From an uncultured Verrucomicrobiota bacterium (GTDB lineage Bacteria; Verrucomicrobiota; Kiritimatiellia; RFP12; UBA3636), in the NCBI GenBank assembly GCA_946534745.1, contig CAMNDA010000267.1, positions 1 through 5,773 of the forward strand: DNA of 5,773 nt. Reading direction: 5' to 3'. Of this stretch, positions 1 through 5,169 are shown in pieces. The translations under genes and the position numbers were made by a program. Below the pieces are notes generated by a model. The model made no database searches, was not told where the DNA came from, and worked only from the letters and a program-made list of their open reading frames with translations. How positions within the stretch are numbered: position 1 is the stretch's first letter; each line of letters opens with the position of its first letter.

Positions 1-1296
1 GGGGGCGGCGCGCGCTTCGCCGTCCCGGTCGACGCGCCCGCCACGCGGGCGCTCGACCTCACGCGCGCCGAGTCCGACGAGCGGATCGTCTACGACATCA
101 CGCTCGAGGTCCCCGGCCGCAAGATCCCCCTCACCGCCCGCCTCCCCCTCGAGGCCGGGCAGACCTCCGCCGCGCTCACGCTCTCCGTCCAGGAGCGCGA
201 GGGGCGCCGCGTCTCCACCCTGTCGCTTCCCGACAGGCCCGACGGCACCCCCGGGGAGGCCCCGCGGCTTCCGCTCGGCCTCTTCTCCGGCCGCGAGGTC
301 GAGGTCCGCCTCTTCCGCAGGGACGCCTCCTCCGCCGCCGACTATTCCCTCGAGGCCGCCAACGGCGCCGAGGGAGAATTCACGCTTTCCACCAACCTCC
401 TGCATTTCGCCGCCGGCCAGGACATGAAGGCGTTCGGCGCGACGGCGAACCCCTCGCGCCTCGAAACCTTCGAGCTCAAGGTCACCCGCGTCGACGACGC
501 CGGCGACCGCCTCCGCCTCTCCCTCCCCGTCGTGCGCGGTCCGCTCGCCGCGTTCGAGAACAACTTCTACGTCTGCTTTATCAAGAAGATCCCGTTCGGG
601 ACGCGCGAGGTGCGCGGGCCGGACGGCGCCGTCCGCACCGAGCAGGTCTACAAGGGCCGCTGGCACTACATCACGAACGGCCTGCGCAACACGCTCACCG
701 TCGCGCTCTGCGCGGTGCTGCTCGGCGCCGTCCTCGGCTTCCTCGTCGCGATCGTCCGCTCGACGCACGACAAGCACGGCCGCCTCCGGCTCCTCAACGC
801 GGTCTGCAAGGTCTACATCACGGTGATCCGCGGCACGCCGATGACGGTGCAGCTGCTGATCGCCTACTTCATCATCTTCTCGAACCTCAACAACAAGGTC
901 CTCGTCGCGATCCTCGCCTTCGGGTTCAACTCGGGCGCCTACGTCGCGGAGATCATCCGCGCGGGCATCACGTCGATCGACGACGGCCAGATGGAGGCCG
1001 CGCGCTCGCTGGGGCTCTCCTACGGCCAGGGCATGCGGCGCATCGTGCTGCCGCAGGCCATCCGCAACATCCTGCCCGCGCTCGGCAACGAGTTCATCGT
1101 GATGCTCAAGGACACGTCGATCGCCTCCTTCATCGGCCTCGACGACCTCGCGCGCGGCGGCTCGATCATCCGCTCGCAGACCTACCAGGCCTACATCCCG
1201 TTCCTCGCCGTCGCGGCGATCTACCTCGTGATGGTGATGATCTTCTCCAAGCTCCTCACCCGCCTCGAGCGCCACCTCCACCGCAACGGACGCTAG
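1..1296 (+). CDS. Polar amino-acid ABC transporter permease with extra N-terminal beta-rich region; 5' end outside window
   Basis: This is the membrane subunit of a polar amino-acid importer (HisM/GlnP type) in the inner membrane. The frame is open from base 1 to the TAG at 1294-1296, giving 431 visible residues. The permease part occupies about residues 185-431. Five hydrophobic segments lie near 229-252, 281-296, 299-319, 358-379 and 398-419. RGTP is at 277-280, and the EAA loop that docks on the ATPase (EAARSLG, then IVLPQA) is near 332-353. Residues 1-180 are unlike a permease: strand-like, alternating hydrophobic/polar sequence with a stretch around 113-175 (DYSLEAANG, LLHFAAGQ, ETFELKVTRV) loosely like a Calx-beta-type sandwich. 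Codons before 424 almost all end in G/C and include no ATG, GTG or TTG. ATG at 424 and GTG at 532 are the only starts before the membrane part, and neither has a good Shine-Dalgarno. I infer a fusion starting upstream. A separate permease starting at 532 (254 residues, near usual family length) is the alternative. Confidence 0.85.
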   Translation, partial: GGGARFAVPVDAPATRALDLTRAESDERIVYDITLEVPGRKIPLTARLPLEAGQTSAALTLSVQEREGRRVSTLSLPDRPDGTPGEAPRLPLGLFSGREVEVRLFRRDASSAADYSLEAANGAEGEFTLSTNLLHFAAGQDMKAFGATANPSRLETFELKVTRVDDAGDRLRLSLPVVRGPLAAFENNFYVCFIKKIPFGTREVRGPDGAVRTEQVYKGRWHYITNGLRNTLTVALCAVLLGAVLGFLVAIVRSTHDKHGRLRLLNAVCKVYITVIRGTPMTVQLLIAYFIIFSNLNNKVLVAILAFGFNSGAYVAEIIRAGITSIDDGQMEAARSLGLSYGQGMRRIVLPQAIRNILPALGNEFIVMLKDTSIASFIGLDDLARGGSIIRSQTYQAYIPFLAVAAIYLVMVMIFSKLLTRLERHLHRNGR

Positions 1297-1300
1297 CGCC

Positions 1301-2137
1301 ATGTCCAACGCCGACCCCTTCCTCTCCGACCGCCCCGTCGTCCCGCCGGGCAAGCCCCTCCTCGAGGTGGAGGACCTCCACAAGAGCTTCGGCGCGCTCC
1401 GGGTGCTCAAGGGCATCACGACCACCATCCTCAAGGGCGAGGTGGTCGTCGTCATCGGCCCCTCCGGCGGCGGCAAGTCGACGTTCCTGCGCTGCCTCAA
1501 CCTCCTGGAGACCCCGACCTCCGGCCGCATCTGGTTCGGCGGCGAGGAGATCGTCTCCGGCGGCTCCCTGCAGCGCGACGGCACCGACCGCGGCCTCTCG
1601 CACCGCGCGCGCGAGCGCAACCTCAACCGCTACCGCTCCGACATGGGGATGGTGTTCCAGCGCTTCAACCTCTTCCCGCACATGACGGTGCTCGACAACG
1701 TCACGATGGCGCCGCGCCTCATCCGCGGCGTCTCGCGCGAGGCGGCGGAGGGCAAGGCGATGGAGCTGCTGCAGCGCGTCGGCCTGCCCGACAAGGCGAA
1801 GGCCTACCCCGAGCAGCTCTCCGGCGGCCAGATGCAGCGCATCGCGATCGCCCGCGCGCTCGCGATGGAGCCGCGCGTGATGCTCTTCGACGAGCCCACC
1901 TCCGCGCTCGACCCGGAGATGGTCGGCGAGGTGCTCGCCGTGATGAAGGAGCTCGCGGCGAACCACATGACGATGGTCGTCGTGACGCACGAGATGAACT
2001 TCGCGCGCGAGGTCGCCGACCGCATCCTCTTCCTCGAGGGCGGCAACATCCTCGAGCAGGGCACGCCGGACGAGCTCTTCGGCGCACCGAAGAACGCCCG
2101 CACGCGCGACTTCCTCGGCAAGGTCCGCGACAAGTAG
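1301..2137 (+). CDS. Polar amino-acid ABC transporter ATP-binding protein (HisP/GlnQ type)
   Basis: This is the cytoplasmic ATPase that drives the importer whose permease lies just upstream. It has 278 residues, with all nucleotide-binding motifs intact: Walker A GPSGGGKST at 53-61, Q-loop VFQRFNLFPH at 118-127, signature LSGGQMQR at 173-180, Walker B VMLFDEPT at 193-200, D-loop SALD at 201-204 and switch histidine H230 (VTHEM). The run of about 35 residues between the first strands and the Q-loop (about 82-115, rich in Arg and Gly) is longer than in GlnQ and recalls the insertion seen in HisP. The N-terminus has about 18 extra residues before the first strand. The start lies four bases after the permease stop without a convincing Shine-Dalgarno, so translational coupling is likely. 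No periplasmic binding protein is visible, so the substrate cannot be named beyond polar amino acids; that gene is probably upstream or elsewhere. Confidence 0.96.
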   Translation: MSNADPFLSDRPVVPPGKPLLEVEDLHKSFGALRVLKGITTTILKGEVVVVIGPSGGGKSTFLRCLNLLETPTSGRIWFGGEEIVSGGSLQRDGTDRGLSHRARERNLNRYRSDMGMVFQRFNLFPHMTVLDNVTMAPRLIRGVSREAAEGKAMELLQRVGLPDKAKAYPEQLSGGQMQRIAIARALAMEPRVMLFDEPTSALDPEMVGEVLAVMKELAANHMTMVVVTHEMNFAREVADRILFLEGGNILEQGTPDELFGAPKNARTRDFLGKVRDK

Positions 2138-2167
2138 CGGGCCGCGCGCCCGCGGGGGCCGCGCGCG
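2138..2167. terminator. GC-rich inverted repeats between convergent genes, possible terminator
   Basis: The 30 bases between the converging stop codons of the ABC ATPase and the tetR gene are almost pure G/C. They include CGGGC-CGCGC-GCCCG (2138-2152) and two GCGCGC blocks that can pair (2144-2149 with 2161-2166). Position and symmetry suit a two-way transcription stop. No T-run follows on either strand, so it is not a canonical intrinsic terminator, and part of the symmetry may just reflect base composition. Confidence 0.3.
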
Positions 2168-2827
2168 CTACCGCGGCGAGACGCGGCTCGTGCGGAACGA
2201 ATAGCGCGCGACGATCGTCGCGACGATCTGGTCGCGCAGCGTCCGGACCCAGGCCTCGCGCTCCATCGCCGGGCAGAGGATGATCTCGTCCCACGGGGGG
2301 TCGCGGTGGATGAAGCACGTGCACATCCCGAGGAGCGTCGCGAACTGCGCCTGGAACGACTCCGCCGGCTCGTCCGGCAGCGCCATCCGGAGCAGCGTCC
2401 GGAAGACGTCCACCACCGGGACGAAGACGTCGTCGTAGATGCGCCGGCAGAACTCCGTGGGCGACGAGCGCTCCTGGGCCACGAGCCGGCGGACGAGCGC
2501 CTGCCGGGGATCGTCGAGGAGGAACAGCCCGAGCATGAAGTCGAACCACTTCTCCAGCGCCGCCCTCCAGGTCGCCTGGTCTCGGACGCTACCGACGAGG
2601 TCCCCGAGCGGGCGCCCGAACGTCTCGAACGCCTCGTCGAAGACCGCCTCGTAGAGCGCGTCCTTCGACCGGAAGTAGTAGTTCACCGCGGCGCCGTTCG
2701 CGCCGGCCCGCCGGGCGATCTCGCGCACCGTGGTGTCGCGGTAGCCCTTCTCGGCGAACAGCTCGCGCGCCGCCGCGAGGATCTTCCCCCGGACGGGTTC
2801 CGCCCGCCCCTGCTTCGTGCTCTTCAT
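2168..2827 (-). CDS. TetR/AcrR-family transcriptional repressor (CecR/CerR-like C-terminal domain)
   Basis: This is a dimeric, ligand-responsive DNA-binding repressor of 219 residues, the normal size for the family. Residues 13-61 hold the TetR N-terminal domain: a first helix (GKILAAARELFAEKGY), then the helix-turn-helix TTVREIARRAGANGAAVNYYF and KDALYEAVF. The C-terminal part (about 83-205) has the pattern DPRQALVRRLVAQERSSP and a late Cys-containing helix, resembling the CecR/CerR-type ligand domain; that assignment is from memory and less certain. I chose ATG 2827 because GGAAGG sits six bases upstream and the promoter lies just beyond. Longer starts at 2869 and 2893 would fall inside the predicted operator and -10 box. 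It faces the ABC genes tail-to-tail and has its own promoter, so autoregulation is likely. No divergent efflux gene, the usual target of such a repressor, is adjacent, so its target and ligand are unknown. Confidence 0.93.
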   Translation of the reverse strand: MKSTKQGRAEPVRGKILAAARELFAEKGYRDTTVREIARRAGANGAAVNYYFRSKDALYEAVFDEAFETFGRPLGDLVGSVRDQATWRAALEKWFDFMLGLFLLDDPRQALVRRLVAQERSSPTEFCRRIYDDVFVPVVDVFRTLLRMALPDEPAESFQAQFATLLGMCTCFIHRDPPWDEIILCPAMEREAWVRTLRDQIVATIVARYSFRTSRVSPR

Positions 2828-2833
2828 CGTCTG

Positions 2834-2839
2834 CCTTCC
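2834..2839 (-). promoter_or_regulatory. Ribosome binding site of the tetR gene
   Basis: On the minus strand this reads GGAAGG, six bases before ATG 2827. It is the only good Shine-Dalgarno seen in the window, and it decides the start of the repressor against the longer frames. Confidence 0.65.
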
Positions 2840-2858
2840 GCGGCGGACGCCCCGCCGC

Positions 2859-2880
2859 GTTTGAAACATGCGTCTGAAAC
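2859..2880. promoter_or_regulatory. Candidate TetR operator (two GTTTGAAAC-like half-sites)
   Basis: The plus strand reads GTTTGAAAC (2859-2867), four bases, then GTCTGAAAC (2872-2880). The first 9-mer is itself a perfect dyad around a central base, the second differs by one base, and the whole 22-bp block is an imperfect inverted repeat. It covers the predicted start of transcription (near 2877) of the tetR gene, which is where an autorepressor would bind. Its A/T content contrasts with the GC-rich surroundings. Binding is inferred. Confidence 0.55.
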
Positions 2881-2883
2881 GGG

Positions 2884-2912
2884 AATCTACCACCCGCCCC
2901 CGCCGCCGTCAA
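2884..2912 (-). promoter_or_regulatory. Sigma70-type promoter of the tetR gene
   Basis: Minus strand: -35 TTGACG (2912-2907, five of six consensus bases), a 17-bp spacer, then -10 TAGATT (2889-2884, four of six). Transcription should start near 2877, giving a leader of about 50 bases that includes the GGAAGG site. This separates tetR transcription from the tolQ-like gene upstream. Confidence 0.65.
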
Positions 2913-2920
2913 GGACGGCG
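2904..2920. terminator. Perfect 7-bp hairpin downstream of the tolQ-like gene
   Basis: CGCCGTC-AAG-GACGGCG: a seven-base-pair stem with a three-base loop, 18 bases past the stop codon of the tolQ-like gene. It lacks a T-run, so termination would be weak or Rho-assisted. It contains the -35 box of the tetR promoter, so it may instead, or also, be a protein-binding dyad. Confidence 0.35.
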
Positions 2921-2938
2921 CAGGCGTTCCGGAGCGCT

Positions 2939-3895
2939 CTAGACGCGCGCGTCGGGCGCGGGCGGCGGAACGTACGGCGGCGGCGTGTAGGCCGGCGGGA
3001 CGTAGGGCTGCGACGCGGCCGCGGCCGACGGCGCCGGAGGCGGAGCATAGGCCGGCGCGGGCGCGGCCGGCGGCGGAGCATAGGCGGCGGGGGCCGGCGC
3101 GGGCGCCGGCGCGTATGCGACGGGCGCCGGGGCCGACTGGATCACGACCTGGGCGGCGGGATGCCCGGAGGGACCGCTCGACGCGCCGTGGATGCGGACG
3201 ATGTCCGCGAGAAGCTCGTCGGTGAAGTTCTCCAGGTCGACCATCTGGCGGTGGACGCGCTCGCTGAGGAAGTTGTAGCCGATCGCGGAGGGGATCGACA
3301 CGACGAGCCCCGCGACGGTGGTGAGCAGCGCGCTCGAGATGCCGGGCGCCACCTGGGTGATCACGATCGCGGACCCCCCGCCGACCATCTTCATGAAGGC
3401 GAGCATGATGCCCCACACCGTGCCGAGCAGGCCGAGCGACGGGGCGACGTTGGTGCTCGTCGCGAGCAGGGTCATGCGCGACTCGAGCCCGACGATCTGG
3501 ATCGAGAGAGCGCCCTCGGCCGCCGCGCGGACCGACGCCATCTCGCTCTCCGGAAGCGCGGGGCCCGTCCCGCCCGCCTGCCACGAGAGGATCGCCGGGT
3601 CCGCCACGCCGTTGCGGTGCAGGTAGTTCAGCAGCTCCTTCATCGTCGCCGAGTAGATCTCCGCGACGGGGACGTTCTTCACGAAGCCGTTGGTGGCCTG
3701 CACGAAGAGCTGGGCGGGATGGAGCGACTGGCGGTAGCGCCGGAGGAACGACGCGTCGCGGCGCGCGGAGATCGCCAGCTGCCCGCGCTTGGAGATCATG
3801 AGCGCCCAGACGTAGACGGAGGCGACCACGAGCAGGACGACGATCGCCTTGCCGAACAAGTCGCTGAAGCGAAAAGCGGAGAGGATGGTGTTCAT
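2939..3895 (-). CDS. MotA/TolQ/ExbB-family proton channel protein with long Pro/Ala/Tyr-rich tail
   Basis: This is an inner-membrane subunit that uses the proton gradient to energise outer-membrane processes, normally with an ExbD/TolR partner. It has 318 residues from ATG 3895; TolQ and ExbB are usually about 225-245. The first membrane segment is near 15-36. A cytoplasmic region follows, then the two conserved segments: APSLGLLGTVWGIMLAF at 151-167 and VAPGISSALLTTVAGLVVSI, then PSAIGYNFL, at 182-210. These match the TolQ/ExbB core. Residues about 238-318 are low-complexity Pro/Ala/Tyr sequence, with AYAPPPA twice (271-277, 282-288) and related YTPPP and YVPPP units. In TolQ topology this tail would be cytoplasmic. 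An in-frame ATG at 3949, formed by the heptamer array, would add 18 residues; 3895 fits the family N-terminus better. Neither has a Shine-Dalgarno. No ExbD/TolR gene adjoins it: downstream is tetR with its own promoter. TolQ versus ExbB cannot be decided here. Confidence 0.92.
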   Translation of the reverse strand: MNTILSAFRFSDLFGKAIVVLLVVASVYVWALMISKRGQLAISARRDASFLRRYRQSLHPAQLFVQATNGFVKNVPVAEIYSATMKELLNYLHRNGVADPAILSWQAGGTGPALPESEMASVRAAAEGALSIQIVGLESRMTLLATSTNVAPSLGLLGTVWGIMLAFMKMVGGGSAIVITQVAPGISSALLTTVAGLVVSIPSAIGYNFLSERVHRQMVDLENFTDELLADIVRIHGASSGPSGHPAAQVVIQSAPAPVAYAPAPAPAPAAYAPPPAAPAPAYAPPPAPSAAAASQPYVPPAYTPPPYVPPPAPDARV

Positions 3896-3906
3896 CGAAA
3901 ACGGGG

Positions 3907-3930
3907 AGAGGTTGGAGAGAAGAGGTTGGA
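3907..3930. repeat. Two 10-bp direct repeats in a pyrimidine-rich leader
   Basis: The plus strand has AGAGGTTGGA at 3907-3916 and again at 3921-3930, 14 bases apart. On the message strand of the tolQ-like gene this is a C/U-rich leader (TCCAACCTCT twice) with no ribosome binding site, running to 12 bases before ATG 3895. Its function, if any, is unknown. Confidence 0.7.
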
Positions 3931-3940
3931 GGTCTTCGCC

Positions 3941-3999
3941 ATTCGGCATTCAGCATTCAGCATTCAGCATTCAGCATTCAGCATTCAGCATTCAGCATT
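3941..3999. repeat. Heptanucleotide tandem array (ATTCAGC)n
   Basis: There is one variant unit ATTCGGC (3941-3947), seven perfect ATTCAGC units (3948-3996) and a partial ATT (3997-3999). A further degraded unit, CTTCGCC, precedes it at 3934-3940. The array starts three bases after the pyrB stop codon and lies just upstream of the tolQ-like gene. It is much more AT-rich than its surroundings. On the transcribed minus strand the unit is GCTGAAT, so every junction gives TGAATG, a stop codon directly followed by a start codon. Short arrays of seven-base units resemble in form the STRR repeats of cyanobacteria. The array is too short-period to be CRISPR. Confidence 0.97.
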
Positions 4000-4002
4000 G
4001 GC

Positions 4003-5082
4003 TCAGAGGTTGTCCCGGAAGTAGTGGTCGATCCGGGAGAGGCAGTCGAAGGTGGAGGCGATGAGGGCGGTGCGGATCCACATGCCGTTGCGGACCTGGC
4101 GCCAGTACATCGCGCGCGGGTCGGCGTCTACCTCCGGCGCGATCTCGTCGCGACGCGGCAGCGGGTGCATGAGGATCGCGCCGGGCTTCAGGAGCGCCAT
4201 CTCGCGCAGGCCGATCTTGAAGCGCGACGTGTCGATGCGCGCGCTCTCGCCCTGGCTCTCGTCCCACTCGTCTTGGATGCGGGTCATGTAGACCGCGTCC
4301 GCCTCGGGGAGCCACGCGGCCATGTCGTCCGAGACGATCGCCTCCTGCCCGCGGTCGCGGAGCATGGCGAGGATGTCGTCGCCGATGCGCAGCTGCGGCG
4401 GCGCGACGAAGACGTGCCGCACGCCCTCCCAGTTCGTCAGCAGGTTCGAGAGCGAGCGCACGGTGCGGCCGCGCGCGAGGTCGCCGACGTAGACGACGGT
4501 CCGCCCGCGCAGGCCGCCGCGCCGCTCGAACGAGCGCTGCAGCGTGTAGATGTCCAGCAGCGCCTGCGTCGGGTGCTGGTCCTTGCCGGAGCCGGCGTTG
4601 ATGATCGGCACGGGGCGCTTGCTGCGCGAGAGCGACCACGCCATGCGCTCGGCGAGGCCCTTCTCCTGCGTCCGCATGACGATGAGGTCGAAGTAGGAGC
4701 TGAAGGTCCGGATCGAATCCTCGCGGCTCTCGCCCTTGAACTCCGAGGAGACCGAGGCGTCGCGCACCTCGCCGGTCTTCAGCCCCAGGATCTGGCAGGC
4801 GGAGAGGAACGAGAGGAACGTGCGGCTCGAGGGCTGCGTGAAGTAGATCATCGCGCGCTTGTGGAAGAGCAGGCGCTGGAGGAACTCCATCCCGGCGCGG
4901 CTCTTGGCGATCGAGCGGATCTTCGTGGCGGCGTCGCAGAGGCGGTCGAGGCGGGCGCGGTCGAACTGCTGGGCGAAGATCGTGTGGAAGGGCATTCCGT
5001 CCGGGCGGGCGAGGCACTCGGCCTTGTCCGCGACGGGCAGCGCGTCGTATTCCTCCCACGAGTAGTCCGTGATGCGTTTCAT
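4003..5082 (-). CDS. pyrB: Aspartate carbamoyltransferase, long form (pyrB)
   Basis: This cytoplasmic enzyme joins carbamoyl phosphate and aspartate to make N-carbamoyl-aspartate, the first committed step of pyrimidine synthesis. It has 359 residues against 311 for the E. coli catalytic chain; most of the excess is an N-terminal segment (1-45). Visible active-site features are the carbamoyl-phosphate motif PSSRT (84-88, Ser where E. coli has the first Thr), mobile-loop Lys in FKGES (K116), VMR (R137), HPTQALLD (170-177), GDLARGRTVRSL (200-211), TRIQDE (R268, Q270) and HPLPRRDEI (306-314). These separate it from ornithine carbamoyltransferase. ATG 5082 is preferred: ATG 5091 overlaps the predicted -10 box, and the open frame extending to 5298 is shadow sequence over the neighbouring transporter. 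No regulatory chain pyrI and no leader attenuator are seen. The tolQ-like gene follows after 107 bases on the same strand. Confidence 0.96.
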   Translation of the reverse strand: MKRITDYSWEEYDALPVADKAECLARPDGMPFHTIFAQQFDRARLDRLCDAATKIRSIAKSRAGMEFLQRLLFHKRAMIYFTQPSSRTFLSFLSACQILGLKTGEVRDASVSSEFKGESREDSIRTFSSYFDLIVMRTQEKGLAERMAWSLSRSKRPVPIINAGSGKDQHPTQALLDIYTLQRSFERRGGLRGRTVVYVGDLARGRTVRSLSNLLTNWEGVRHVFVAPPQLRIGDDILAMLRDRGQEAIVSDDMAAWLPEADAVYMTRIQDEWDESQGESARIDTSRFKIGLREMALLKPGAILMHPLPRRDEIAPEVDADPRAMYWRQVRNGMWIRTALIASTFDCLSRIDHYFRDNL

Positions 5083-5089
5083 GCCGCGC

Positions 5090-5119
5090 ATTCTACCAGA
5101 CCCGTCGGCCCGAGCGCAA
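5090..5119 (-). promoter_or_regulatory. pyrB promoter, apparently leaderless
   Basis: Minus strand: -35 TTGCGC (5119-5114, three of six consensus bases), an 18-bp spacer, then -10 TAGAAT (5095-5090, five of six). Only seven bases separate the -10 box from ATG 5082, so the transcript should begin at or within a few bases of the start codon. There is no room for a ribosome binding site. Confidence 0.6.
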
Positions 5120-5135
5120 GCGCCCGCGCGCTTGC
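5116..5135. promoter_or_regulatory. Perfect inverted repeat centred between the divergent -35 boxes
   Basis: GCAAGCGC-CCGC-GCGCTTGC: eight-base arms around a four-base spacer, midway between the pyrB and transporter promoters. The inner edges of both -35 boxes are the same distance from the centre. It may be an operator for a dimeric regulator, or the symmetry may arise because each arm supplies a TTGC core of a -35 box. Confidence 0.55.
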
Positions 5136-5160
5136 CCGCGTCCGGGCGTTCGGCTAGAAT
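5132..5160 (+). promoter_or_regulatory. Promoter of the EamA-family transporter, apparently leaderless
   Basis: Plus strand: -35 TTGCCC (5132-5137, four of six consensus bases), a 17-bp spacer, then -10 TAGAAT (5155-5160, five of six). ATG 5170 is nine bases beyond the -10 box, so the message would have only about one to three leader bases. Confidence 0.65.
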
Positions 5161-5169
5161 GCCGGCCCC

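Noticed and set aside
1256..2549. Minus-strand open frames over the ABC ATPase
   Set aside because: The plus strand encodes every ATPase motif in order. The minus-strand translations are low-complexity Arg/Ala/His sequence.
2828..2893. Longer tetR starts at 2869 and 2893
   Set aside because: They overlap the predicted -10 box and operator, while ATG 2827 has GGAAGG six bases upstream and matches family length.
3941..3999. CRISPR-like repeat array
   Set aside because: The units are seven bases with no spacers, so it is a simple tandem repeat.
2306..4024. Very long plus-strand open frame rich in Arg, Asp, Glu and His
   Set aside because: It lies antisense to the tetR and tolQ-like genes and runs through the heptamer array. 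Its composition is typical of a GC-rich antisense shadow and no family is recognisable.
4024..5157. Long plus-strand open frame over pyrB
   Set aside because: It is the complement of a clearly recognised aspartate carbamoyltransferase, with shadow-like Arg/Ala/Glu/His composition and no motifs.
5083..5169. Pyrimidine-responsive leader or riboswitch before pyrB
   Set aside because: The predicted transcript has almost no 5' leader and no terminator-antiterminator structure is visible in this gap.
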